Below are positions 41,960-53,500 of a stretch of 64,000 nt of DNA, in pieces (within the stretch, counting starts at the first letter, position 1; every line of letters begins with the position of its first letter). A model generated the notes under the pieces. It worked only from the letters and a program-made list of their open reading frames with translations. It was not told where the DNA came from and searched no databases. Source of the DNA: Paraescarpia echinospica (Eukaryota; Annelida; Polychaeta; Sabellida; Siboglinidae); the NCBI GenBank assembly GCA_020002185.1, contig CM034535.1:70586112-70650111 (forward strand), in the 5' to 3' direction. The translations under genes and the position numbers were made by a program.

Positions 41960-43720
41960 GAATTACGACGGTGCGCAGTGTATGTATCAAGTTTTGAAAA
42001 GCACAAGCATGATGTTAAAAAGGCGTGGTGTTTAATTAAAGAAATTATTCAAAAAAATCAAAAGAAAGAACAATTTCTAGATTTGTTCAAAATCGATGGG
42101 GAAATGATTAACGACAAATGCATTATTGCAAACAGATTTAACACGTTTTTTACTAATGCTGGTCCTACTCTAGCTTCTGAAACAACTGCTAATGGAGGTA
42201 AATCATATAAAGATTACCTGAAAAACCCGATATTTCACACCTTCAGCTTTAACCCCATTGACATGGAAACTACTGTTAATATAGTATATAATATAGATTT
42301 TTGATCGTTTACTTCAAAAATAAAGTCGTGGAAAAGACGGTTTATGAAAACAATTACTAAAATTTATTTTAAAATGATATCAGCAATGCAGTCACTCTAA
42401 TTATTAATAAACCAATAATAACAGGTATATTTCCAGACAAATGAAAAATTACAAAAGTCATACCTCTTTTCAAACAAGGTGATGTTTCTTACTTTAACAA
42501 TTATCGTCCTGTTACTATCCTGCCAGTGATTAAAAAAAATTGAAAGGGTTATATTTGATCAAATCCACGATTACTTCAAATCATAGACAGAATTATACAA
42601 GAACTTTATAAATCGGTTACTCCAATAAATCTATACCTTGATTTATCAAAATCATTTGACACAATTGATCGCAATATATTGGTACAGAAGTTAAATTACT
42701 ACGGATTAAATGACAAGGCTCTGGACCTTTGTAAGAGTTATTTACAAAATCGTAAGATTTATTATATACATAAATGACATAGCAATTTCTAGTGACTTTT
42801 CAAATTAATAACGTATGCAAACGACACCACCCTTACTAGTACACTAAATACATTTAATGATTCAGAAGGCCAAATGTGAAGTGAAGATATTAGCGAAGAA
42901 ATAACAAAGATTAGCAATTGGTTGAAAACTAATAAACTGTCACTAAATGCCAAAAAAACAAAATTCATGATTTTTCATATGCCTCAAAAGAAAGTAGAAT
43001 ACCCCGTGTTACAAATAGATGGGGCATACATTGAATGTGTAAATTATTTCAATTTTTTAGGGATCACAATAAATAACCATTTAAACTGGCACAGTCATAC
43101 AAACAAAATAACAAATAAAATATATAAAACAATAGGCACATTAAATAAACTTAAAACCACCTAATACATTATATATTATGAACAATGCTCTTATTCTTCC
43201 TCATATTAATTATGGCTTACTTTTATGGGGTCATCAGGCACATCGAATTTTTTAAATTACAGAAAAAAGTAATATGAATAACATCCTTAAGTAAATATAA
43301 TGCTCACACAAGTCCTATTTTTAAAAGACTTCAGTTACTAAAGTTGGATGACATTTATAAAATACAGCAATTAAAATTTTACTATAAATTAATTAACCCC
43401 AGTACTTCAATGTTTTCTCAAGCACACACATCTATGGTATTCATCAGTACTGCACACGTGGCAGAAATAATCTGTATATGTCCAGATAAACATGAGTTTG
43501 TCAAAAATGCATTAGACACAACATAGTAGAGACAGTTAACAATACACCAAGTATTATCATTAATAAAATTTACACCCACAGTCTATATGGTTTTTCAACA
43601 TACAAAAAAAACGTTTTTATTTTAAATTATGAATCCAGTTGTCGTCATAATTGCTTTATTTGTAATTCGTAATACGTATTGAAATGTATACCTAAGTATC
43701 CATATGTACGTCAATGTGTA
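41960..43720 (+). mobile_element. Decayed LINE (reverse transcriptase region)
   Basis: Plus-strand fragments in order: a pre-RT segment KKAWCLIKEIIQKN...FNTFFTNAGPTLASE (41978-42304), YLDLSKSFDTIDRN with the first catalytic Asp (~42630), YANDTT in place of the canonical YADD(~42810), LSLNAKKTKFMIF with YFNFLGITI (42922-43164), LPHINYGLLLWG (~43200) and a C-terminal KIQQLKFYYKLIN block (43344-43526). Many stops and frameshifts; inactive. Confidence 0.82.
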
Positions 43721-43871
43721 CACGAGTACATATACTCAGTCCTTGTATTATGTATGTATGTTGATACATTGAGTAATTATCAACTATAACATATTGTGTC
43801 ATGTAAATTTTGTTGTTGTTTATATTTATGGGGTGGCTCCCGTGCTAGCGATATTATTATATCTTAATGGG

Positions 43872-44241
43872 AGTCTAAACGTCTCTTCATTCCGAGCAGA
43901 GGTGAAGGAATGGCAGCGCTATTGGAGACTCGCGGAACTCACAAAGTTGTCGTCCTCGCCTAACCTCGTTGAATGTCTCGAGCTCGCAGTTGAAGATTTC
44001 TTCCCGATCATCCGCACCCTGTTGAGGATCGGTTGCTCTCTTCCTGTTGGTAGTTATGAGGCAGAATTAACGTGCATTCGCCTGCCTGCAATGGGTCAAA
44101 ACCTACCTATGCAACATGATGGGGTAGATCGACTTTCTTGAACCACAGCATGGATATTGAACTGGAAAACGTTTGTCATGTGTTCACAGAAAGGAACAAA
44201 CGGAAAATATTATCAAGTTACATATTGTATCAATAATCAAC
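43872..44241 (+). pseudogene. hAT-family transposase C-terminal (dimerisation) remnant
   Basis: The frame encodes VKEWQRYWRLAEL, then FFPIIRTLLRIGCSLPVGSY, the hAT C-terminal dimerisation block found in THAP/ZMYM/52-kDa-repressor-like transposases. The conserved Cys-Glu-Arg-Ser stretch is altered, with AELTC in its place. Shifted frames continue MDIELENVCHVFTERN. No N-terminal catalytic part is present nearby. Confidence 0.65.
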
Positions 44242-45315
44242 GTGACTGAAATCGGGTGTGCAAATATTATCATGCCCGTCATGTTCCGGATTGCAGGTAG
44301 TCAACAGTCACTGGCGATGGGAACATCAGCGAGTAGTCGAGTTTGAGTAATGGTTAGCATGTCTGCTCATCAACAAAAGTTATTAAGACACAGCTGATGT
44401 AAACAGAGTTTCTAGTATATAGTTATTGCCAGCACCCAACAACAGTCTATTAACTAACTATATTCTTTGTATATCGTGGTTAGAACGCTATGGTCGTTTG
44501 AGGTCATTCAACTGTAGTAATGCTTTTTCAGAATGTTATCGCCAAACCGATCTCAATGGTATTTAACGTCCCAAGTTGAGATGGGACCGATATTTACGTG
44601 ATCTCCGAGTCACAATGGATACACAGTCTTCAGAACTTTGGCATGAAAGGTGGATGTGCAAATCACTACGTTTACATTTTGGTTTTGTAATTATCACTGT
44701 GTGGAGAAACTATTAAACACCGCTTCCTTAGCAAAATATGCGCTGAATAGTATAGAAAGAAGATGTGTCTTGTAAAGAGAAACCCGATATTGAGAACATC
44801 TAAGACTGTGATCTTAATCAGATGAACCTCCCATGCACTACAAGGGAATATGGTGAATATTCTCACAGTCCAAGACAGGGTTGCCGGCGCCTTTCACAAG
44901 ATCCAGTTACACCAACGTGGAGTTGTAGCTGATGATGTCTCTATGACTGTTCTCTCCAAATTGTTACCGCTACTTGGGTGAACAAAGAGCAGTATCTGTT
45001 GCTGATGATATATTGCGGCATATGCCCACCAGTGGACAGTTCCCTAATCTGGAACAAGAATGCATGGATTGTGATACTTTTTCAACGGAGGCCGTCAAAG
45101 ACAATCACGTGTCGGTGAAAGTCGAATTCTTTGACCTGCGAGAAGATTTTCAACATTCTAACGTGGCAACTTTCTGAAAAAAGCTGGGTATTCAATTCAT
45201 TTATATTCCTGCATAGGATTGGTAATTATACAACCTTGGTCAACATTAAAACCAAGGCAAGAACTGATCAGATTTTGCTGATTACCTGCGATGTGCTCTA
45301 TAATTATAGCTGTGG
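44242..45315. other. Intergenic, nothing recognised
   Basis: Short open frames (for example 44974-45177) have no identifiable domain. Confidence 0.4.
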
Positions 45316-45679
45316 CAAAGCCTAGCATGACCTACTCATAACAAAGCCTAGCATGACCTACTCATAACAAAGCCTAGCATGACCTACTCATAACAAAGCC
45401 TAGCATGACCTACTCATAACAAAGCCTAGCATGACCTACTCATAACAAAGCCTAGCATGACCTACTCATAACAAAGCCTAGCATGACCTACTCATAACAA
45501 AGCCTAGCATGACCTACTCATAACAAAGCCTAGCATGACCTACTCATAACAAAGCCTAGCATGACCTACTCATAACAAAGCCTAGCATGACCTACTCATA
45601 ACAAAGCCTAGCATGACCTACTCATAACAAAGCCTAGCATGACCTACTCATAACAAAGCCTAGCATGACCTACTCATAA
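45316..45679. repeat. 26-bp minisatellite, 14 identical copies
   Basis: The unit starts CAAAGCCTAGCATGACCTAC and repeats exactly 14 times (364 bp) with no variation visible by eye, unlike every other array in the window. Confidence 0.97.
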
Positions 45680-47680
45680 CAAAGGAATTTCAAGCACGAC
45701 ACTTATACTTTCACCTATAAAGTACTGCTTGTCAGATGTTTGATCTTATATAAGATAGGGCTAGTGGAGCAAATGTATGACATTTATTATGTTTAATAAA
45801 GTTGATGTTATATTTTAATAACAAATAGATCAATTATGTGAATAAATGTTCTTCCGAAAATTGTATTTGTCTGATATTTAAATGAAGGGGTAATTACGGG
45901 TTTGTTGACTAGCTGAAGGAGTAGCAGCTAGTGGCAATTTAAATACTGCTGCACTACACAGCCCACTGTTCTCGAACGAGGATACCAGAATGCTAAATGG
46001 ACTTCAGTTGTTATTATTTAGGCACAGTGTGTACATTTTCTTCCAGCTAGAGATACATTTACATGATGATATTAGAATAGCCATGTGTTAGAATGTTGTA
46101 ACTGGGAACACATTGTTATTTGGTCCAGGTCGCCGAGAACTCTGGTCTGCAAACAAACGGATAGGTGATCACTTACATTATCCGCATGGCGTGTCAGCAT
46201 GTTGTAGCTGAATATTTCCCAAGATATTTCACAAGATTACCATCCAAAGCTTCACGCTCTAGATGGCATGTGGACTAGGGAGCCTTAGAGTTTTAGACTT
46301 ATCGAGAAGCCAGCAATTTTTCATCTATATATAACCCGCCCTTATCAGATATCGATCAATTCTAATACCCTGATCAATAAAAAACACTGATCAATATAAT
46401 CATAACCAGACAGTAATCTATCATTGTGTATGTAGACGTGGCATCGCAGAAATATGTATACTGAACATATTAGCAAAAATATAATACGGCGACAAATAAA
46501 TAATTATCACCGATAAAGTCATAAAATATTTCAACACTACACAGGTAACTTGTACCAACATTTGAGTAGTACTAAAGTGCTGTTTATTGAGTTGGGCACA
46601 GCAATCGCCAATTACATGTGCGAGGAATATGGCTCGAAATTGGTCTATCACGTACTCTGTAATATGTCAATGGTTTTCACGTAGATATGTGTTCACCTAG
46701 ATATAAACAGCAAGTTGGACTCTCGCCAAGACAAATTCTTCCTTGTCCACCTGTCATCTGTGGTTAATTATCTGAGTGGCAGTCTTTTTAAATCTGGTTA
46801 ATTCAAAACTATTCACACGTTCGACTCCATTTTGTAAAACATTCTACTCTCTTCACTGTCCGTAAGCAGGATACTAAAATGATAACGCCAAAATTATGAG
46901 GACACGTCGTTTTATTATTATCATATCTCCTTCTTTTAGATATTTGAAGCCAATTATATTATAAACAGCCGAATGAGATCAATGGAAAACAGTTATTGGC
47001 AGACTACTGTTGTAGGAGACGCCGAAACACAGGGTTTTGTTAGACGTTTATGTCAGTCACATCCACGAAAGTTGATACCATTTATGATTTATTTGATATC
47101 GAAGACATCTCACATGGGCAGAGCAGGTTTTCACAAGAGTTGTTATTATCTGCATATAAATAATTGTTTCTTTGTTCCGTATTAATCTTAGTACCTGAAA
47201 TTATACATTCACTGTACGACTTGTATCGATTATTGTTGGATATGCCGGAATTCGTATTTTTAAAATGACGCACTACTTGTTTAATTATTTATTACTAGTA
47301 GGCCTACCTCAGAGCTGTAACAAGTCCCAGCTCTGGCCTGCCTGTTGTAGTTTCATATATTAAATTGTGAAGATTGTGAATAAAATTTTTCAGTTTCCTT
47401 TCCCCTTTTTTTACATCAGTTTATTGTATTCTGTGTTCAGTTATTCGCACAGTGGTTCTCTACCTAAACCTTCAGCGGTGTCAGATAATCACCGTACTGC
47501 ACATTTATATAGATGATAAGTTGTACTTTATAATTAATCATGTGTCTAACTAAATTTAATTGTTATTGTACTACATTATTGATGGCCTACGCTCCCAACA
47601 AGCAAACAGGCATAAGGACGTACAATAGTGAGCACGTGGTGGTCGACGTTTTCCCAAATACACCAAATGTGTGCATCAAA
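45680..47680. other. Intergenic with a short LINE 3' end relic
   Basis: The segment 46713-46803 resembles the 3' end of the LINE at 57345-57927 (shared TTCCTTGTCCACCTG, then TTATCTGAGTGGCA or a close variant, then TTAAATC). Nothing else is recognised. Confidence 0.5.
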
Positions 47681-47682
47681 TA

Positions 47683-47872
47683 CAGTGGAACCTCAGTATT
47701 AAGGTCACCTTTGGGACTGGACACAAGTGACACGAATAGCAGGGTGGGCCGTATTAGTGGGACTAAAATCCTATACTTTACCGTATTTGGAAATGATTTG
47801 AGACTATCTTAGGGTGACCATAATTGCGAAGTGGCTATACTACTGAGGTAACTGTAAAGCGATGTTTCACTG
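47683..47872. mobile_element. Tc1/mariner-type MITE, 190 bp, copy 2
   Basis: The termini are CAGTGGAACCTC and GTTTCACTG, flanked by TA on each side (47681-47682 and 47873-47874). Internal order matches the element at 21064-21238. Confidence 0.72.
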
Positions 47873-47874
47873 TA

Positions 47875-48525
47875 CAACGTACAGGCTCCGGTTGTTCAAG
47901 TTCATTAACGTATCTTACTGGACTAGCTTGTTTCTGTTCTTGTTCTTGCCCTGCTGTCTAGCAGTCAGCGACAGGTAGAAATATATTTGTTCAAACTGTG
48001 GTTTTCATTGCAGTCTAACTTTACAACTGAGACTATGTTGCGTGACTCCCTGGTCAAGGCAGCAATCTAAGATAATCTAATATCTATATAGATACTGTTA
48101 CTGCCATCCACGTATCTATCATACCTCACCATGTTGCAGCTATATCAATGACAGACGATCTTAATATGAACTGATCCAAATGTTAAAAGCCATTTATTTC
48201 AATGCATATAATTATGATCACAGTTTAATTTCAATCAGGTCGTAGAACCATTATACTTCCCTTATTAACACATCAAAGCATCTTTGACATACATTACTTC
48301 TTTTGAGAATGACTCCAGCCGGATGTAACTTTAGTGTTGAAGATTTTTGCGCTGTCGAGGGGGGTGCTGTTGATGATTTTTCGCAGTGTTGTTTAACATT
48401 TGAAATTTGTTTGCTAAGTAGTTCGCTAATTAAATGTTTATTATTTCCATGCATATAGTTAGTTGCGTCTTATTTGACAGTAGACTCTTATAGCTTATGT
48501 TATAGCTATATTAAAACAATCACTA
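47875..48525. other. Intergenic, nothing recognised
   Basis: AT-rich; no gene, RNA or repeat supported. Confidence 0.4.
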
Positions 48526-48806
48526 CACGATGACCCAGTCCTTAGGACTGCTCAAAGCGCTTTACACCCTGGCAGACCTGTTCAATTAAACACCATAACG
48601 ACTTCTTTGGGAAGAATTCGGCCACGACGTAATTAATGCACGAAGACTATTCGTACACAAATATCCACCACTGTCTACAGCCAGGTACTTATTCATACAG
48701 ATAAGTGAACTGGAGCAACGCAGAATGAACGAACTTGCCCAAGGTTCGAAACGGCAGCACAGGATCGAACCCGGTTTTATACACTGCGTCACCGCACCCT
48801 GTTATA
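48526..48806 (-). mobile_element. tRNA-derived SINE-like element
   Basis: On the minus strand a tRNA-like head has an A box-like GGTGACGCAGTG and a strong B box GGGTTCGATCCTG. A body follows with TTGGGCAAGTTCGTTCATTC and GAATAAGTACCTGGCTGTAG, a pattern I associate with conserved central domains of invertebrate SINEs. Then comes GTAAAGCGCTTTGAGCAGTC. The 3' tail is not a clear simple repeat. Confidence 0.6.
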
Positions 48807-49544
48807 TTAATCGCTGTCAGTTCTTCTCAGTCAGGTCGTGCGCGATGACGCTCCTAATAAGGGCGTCGTGACGCGGAACGACACAGCTGTCGGAGTCTCC
48901 CTGAGACAACATGCTGCTGCATTTAAGCGAGACTGCTGTTGTACGCAGGCGCGGAAGAGTGTCACCAATGAAAGCGATTCGCCGTTCTACTGCGAGTCTT
49001 ATTGGGTTTTTGTCGTTCCTCAGCAAAATTGAGAAGAACATTCTATCGAACTGCGGTTAAGAATCTGTTGGCCTAACGACAGCAACAACGTATGTATAGT
49101 ATTACACAATAACACGAAGACGGTCGCATGGACGATGTTTGGAAGCAGTGTATACTTTCCAATATCAGCGTATCCATGTCGTTATCAGCATACGGATTCA
49201 AGTAAGTGAGTCGAATTTTGGTGATTTTAGAGCAAAATATCCCGCAATGCGACTAATCACGTATGGTGTAACAGTGCGCTTGATTCCGGGCACTGCATCT
49301 CGACTGACGGAGACGAAGATAGCGAAACAAACAAAGGTGCATATAACTTCAAATACATTGGGAACCAACTGCGAAACTCCACACATGTATACCAGTATTG
49401 AATACTAACAGATGTGTTGATGTAATCAGTTGAATCAGTTGAGATTGAGCACCTGGTTGGATAAATGCCACGACCTGGTTTGCTGTAATTGCTCAGATAT
49501 TGTCTTTGAAGACAAGCGTTGTCAAGTCGTAGTCATCCGTAGGT
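48807..49544. other. Upstream region of the GPCR gene
   Basis: GC content rises toward the GPCR. No coding exon is recognised; part is likely promoter and 5' UTR. Confidence 0.4.
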
Positions 49545-50603
49545 ATGGATTCCGTCAACGTATCCAGTTTACAGCAGAATGCTTCGAATAGCAGCGTGGA
49601 ACTAGCGGACGAATATGGTGCAAATGTGGTGCACATTAATAGTTTAGCTGTGTTTATCTTGTGTGTGCTGGGTATACCAGGAAACGTGCTCGTGGTCGCA
49701 GTGTATGCCCGACAGATGACTACATCTACCCGAGTCTACATGTTTGCGCTGGCCGTCGCCGACTTCACGGTACTTGTGTGTGGAATCGTTCTGACAAAGT
49801 TCGCACTGAACCTACTGGCGGTGGTCATCGTTGTTTGGCTTGGACACACGACCATTACGTTCTCCGTCATACTTCTCGCGTTTGTGTCGTTCGAGCGCAT
49901 GTTGGCAGTCTTGCGTCCGCATAAGTTCAGCACCCGTGCTCGACGGGCGAAGATCGCCCTAGTCGTCATCACCGTAGCTGCAGTTTTGGCCTCCACAGTT
50001 TTGGCATTGCTGAACCTGCTTCGCTACAAACGGATGTTTGAATTGTTTGTGTCGCTCGTTATTGGTTCGAACGTCAGCGTGATGGTCACTTGCTATGCAC
50101 TGATGGCGGTGGCAATGGTGAAGAACGCACAACGAGTCCGCGTGAATGTTGGAGTTGCAACAGCAAGTACGACACAGTCCCCACTGCCGGGTGTTTCGAT
50201 AGTTTCCAACGGCGATGTTACATCATCAAATTACACAGTGGCGGCAAGCACAAGTAACAGCCGTAGAAACGGGTTAGGGTTAGTTAACCCTAACCCTAAC
50301 CCTAACAGCCGTAGAAACGGGACGGTGGCACCTGCATCACGCGTGAAGAAAACAAACCAGCAGGCAAAATTATACAAGGGATATCTCTTGCTATTTATCA
50401 TCACTGTTGTTTTCCTAGCTACCTGGTTGCCCACGTGGTTGGGTAACGCAGGCTTGCATGTTGCAATGGATCTGCAGCGTATGTATGTTCTCAATTCCAT
50501 CATTAACCCTTTCATCTACAGTGTTGTGAGCGTGATGTTTCGAGACGACGTGCGACAGTTCTACAACAAAACGCGGTCCAATCTAATACATGCCTTCACG
50601 TGA
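49545..50603 (+). CDS. Class A (rhodopsin-like) G-protein-coupled receptor, intronless
   Basis: 352 codons from the ATG at 49545 to the TGA at 50601-50603. The N-terminus has three N-glycosylation sequons (Asn5, Asn12, Asn15). Seven hydrophobic segments lie at about 32-54, 63-86, 91-116, 136-158, 165-191, 279-299 and 309-331. Family marks are GIPGN in TM1 (Asn47), LAVAD in TM2 (Asp73), ERM in place of DRY (117-119), FLATWLP in TM6, and NPFIY in TM7 (321-325), followed by a helix-8-like segment. It would signal from the plasma membrane through G proteins; the ligand is unknown. Position 3.25 (about residue 93) is Val, and no Cys lies in loop 2, so the usual extracellular disulfide is absent. 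Loop 3 (~195-275) contains a telomere-like insertion encoding GLGLVNPNPNPN. The subfamily is not recognised. Confidence 0.92.
   Translation: MDSVNVSSLQQNASNSSVELADEYGANVVHINSLAVFILCVLGIPGNVLVVAVYARQMTTSTRVYMFALAVADFTVLVCGIVLTKFALNLLAVVIVVWLGHTTITFSVILLAFVSFERMLAVLRPHKFSTRARRAKIALVVITVAAVLASTVLALLNLLRYKRMFELFVSLVIGSNVSVMVTCYALMAVAMVKNAQRVRVNVGVATASTTQSPLPGVSIVSNGDVTSSNYTVAASTSNSRRNGLGLVNPNPNPNSRRNGTVAPASRVKKTNQQAKLYKGYLLLFIITVVFLATWLPTWLGNAGLHVAMDLQRMYVLNSIINPFIYSVVSVMFRDDVRQFYNKTRSNLIHAFT
50255..50321. repeat. Interstitial telomeric tract flanked by 19-bp direct repeats, inside the GPCR
   Basis: Two copies of TAACAGCCGTAGAAACGGG (50255-50273 and 50303-50321) flank GGGTTAGGGTTAG joined to TTAACCCTAACCCTAACCC, an inverted pair of telomeric repeats. 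The copies are 48 bp apart, so the reading frame is kept. Confidence 0.95.
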
Positions 50604-50667
50604 AGACCGTCTAACGTTCGTCTGTAAGTGATATCGGTCGTAGCAAAAGTTGGCTAATAACCAAATC

Positions 50668-50702
<35 letters not shown>

Positions 50703-53004
50703 AGTGCGTACGTGTATGTGCACGCGTGCGCAAGTGCGTGTGGGTGCGTTTGTGGCGCGTGCTTGTGTGCATATGTGCCAAGGTCTATCAAAATGTGTAT
50801 ACGGGCGAACCATTGTCATCTATTTTAGTATTGGGCACCAGTGTTTATTTATATGAAAAAGCGTAAACCCCGATTCTTCTTTAGAATTCTTCATTCTGTG
50901 AAATAACCAATTTGAAAGACACTAAAGGAGAATATAATTTTGATTGCGCTGTACATTTTTCATTTTAGCCAAATCTCTAAAAGAAGGACATCTGGTAATG
51001 ATACAACCACGTGCCTTCATCATATTGTTGTATATCAATTGTTGTATCCTACTGACGGTCTGTTGTCAAACGCTGGACAACTTGCAAGAGTTGTTCGAGT
51101 GAACAGAATCATTTCACGTCGATACTGCACATGAGCACATGGCATTGACCACTTTAACGTAAACCATGGGCATGCTTTTGCGTGAATTCTTATGTATTAA
51201 ATGTTGTAGTTGATCATCTAGTGTGTTTTTTGCCTCTTGGATGGTATGATCACGATTGAAGTGAATTCGCTGAATAAGTTGTTTTGAATGTGGGAATCAC
51301 CCGAACGCGCGAAGCATCAAAGAGCTTTGCTGTTTACAACGCCTGCGTCTGTAATAATGACAATAGAGCCTGTTTACAAATGTAACGTGTTGTTCAAATT
51401 AGAAAGAATGTTTCGGGCTTTTAAGACATAATTTGAATCTCTCTCTCTCCCCCTCCCTCTCTCCTAGTTCTCCCTCGTCCTCTCCCTCTCTTTCCTTTGC
51501 TCTTTCCATCTCCACCTCTCTCTTCCTCTCCCTCTCTCTTTCTATATATATATATCTGTGTGTGTGTGTGTGTGCTTTCGTGTGTGGGGGGTGGGTGGGG
51601 GGGTGTGGGTGTGTAGGTGTGTTTGTGTGTGTTCTTGTGCCTGCGTGTGTTTCTCGCGGGAGTGTTTATGCACGTGTTTATTTGCCCCTCCCTCTCTCCC
51701 TCCCTCTCACCCCCTCTTTCCATCTCTTTCTTTCTCTCTCTCTCTCTCTTCCAGGTATATTGCACTCTCTCCCTCTCTCTTTGGAAACTGCTGTCTGTCG
51801 TTATGAAATGACCGCAACTGTGATTTAATTCCATGTTTCCGCTGGTTTCTGTGAACTCTACATATAGGGAGGAGTGAGAAATGTCGTGATAGAATGACAG
51901 GTCAATCACTGCCCAGGAGCCACCGTCATCCTAAATCCGAAGCTGATAAAAGTAATATAAACGCCTACAGCACTTTCCCTGACAAAAATAGATTTGATAT
52001 TTCCAATTGTCTCAAAGCTGAAACGATAAACAGGCATAATTCTCCATGTTCGCTGAATCGTTGACATATCGCGATAATGTGGTGTTGCTACGTCAAATCA
52101 CAGAAACCTTTCAGCTAATTCAATAATGTCGTGTTGCTACATCAAATCACACAAATATGGTTAGTTAATCACACAAATATGGTTAGCTAAGTAGTTTCGT
52201 TTCTTCACGGAAGGGTATCCGATACACTGAAGCATGGCAATATCACTTTCATGCTGCCGTAAGCTTAACCTTTAACAGAAGACTAATAGGGGAGACCGAA
52301 GTGTGTTGGCGCGTTTTTGGTATTCGTTTGACAACTAGTGCACTAATCCCGCTGTGGCTCCACCAGGTGCAGTAGCAACACCAATCAAAGAGTATCACGG
52401 ATTGTCGCGTTTTCACTATGTTGAAAAATTAAAATTGAAATAAATATAATAAATGTCTTCCAGACCATGGCTGGTCACACGCTGTGTAACAAACCGTGAT
52501 GAATGAATGGCACATGAACAGAAAGGGAAAGGAACTTGACCATATTGTTCTATATAGTTTGTTAGGTTGTGTCAAACAAACAGTGGTCAATAACGGGGCA
52601 GGTTGACGCAATATATGTCGGGTCGGAGTGGCGCATGCATTACCGCGGTGTGTACGTTTAAAATGATAACACTCTGAATGAATGACTTCACGATAATAAG
52701 CATAATACACACGTAGTATCATACATCATCAATGACAACTGGGATAAGCAATCTTGCTTGTAATCCGTTATTTAAATAAATGTATTAATATCTAATACAC
52801 CAGGCAGTAATGCAGAAAAAGAATAACAAATATCACACAATCACAACTATATAATATGGTACATGAAACACCAACATAACTATTACGAGTATGTATATTA
52901 GTATATTAACGAATTCACAACAATTTAATTAGTGTTTAACAATTAAGAATAAGTGCTTTGAGTCTCTTTAGATATTTGTAGAGATGTAAATACGACTTTA
53001 AAGA
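50604..53004. other. Intergenic with microsatellites
   Basis: (GT)n with GTGCG variants at 50671-50760. A pyrimidine-rich CTCTC tract at 51438-51545. (GT)n and GGGTG-rich sequence at 51555-51640. Further CT tracts to ~51790. A short local duplication AATCACACAAATATGGTTAG near 52145-52185. No gene recognised. Confidence 0.55.
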
Positions 53005-53500
53005 TACGACTCTACAAAAGCCTGGTTGTTTCAGTGCTGACATTTGGATGCAAAAGATGGACACTGAAAGCTGAAACCGAAAGCAAAATATCCGTATTTG
53101 AAATGAAGTTTTTCAGTAAGATTCTGAAAATTTCACACAGAGACCATGTCACAAATATGGCGGTTATGCAAGCGATCTCTGAAACCGCAGGACGCTAGGA
53201 ACCCGTCTGACCACGGTGAAGAACCGAAAACTTCAATGGTTTGGCCATACCACTAGACACAACACACTTGCCAGAGAGATTGTACAAGGCACGGTCAAAG
53301 GCGGCAGAAAATGAAGAAAACCATAGAAAATGTACATGGACAACATTCGCGAGTGGACGTGTCTACACCCAAAGGAGTTACATGATGCAGCGTTCAACCG
53401 ACCCAGATGGGAGAAGATCGGTGTTAAAGCCTCTCAAAGCGCACCGATACGACCGGCGCGGTCAAGGGATGATCGAGTGAATGATGATGATGAGATGTAG
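53005..53500 (+). pseudogene. RTE-like LINE 3' end
   Basis: The plus strand encodes, with frameshifts, LTFGCKRWTLKAETESKISV, FFSKILKISHRDH, LQWFGHTTRHNTLAREIVQG and a final Arg/Asp-rich stretch, then a (ATG)n tail at ~53482-53498. This is the typical C-terminal end of RTE-like ORF2; the rest is missing. Confidence 0.78.

Noticed and set aside
49139..49408. 89-codon frame just upstream of the GPCR as an extra exon
   Set aside because: No GPCR or other domain, ends in a stop, and the GPCR already has a complete seven-helix frame with its own ATG.
51421..51909. 162-codon Arg/Glu-rich minus-strand frame
   Set aside because: Translation of CT/GA and GT simple repeats.
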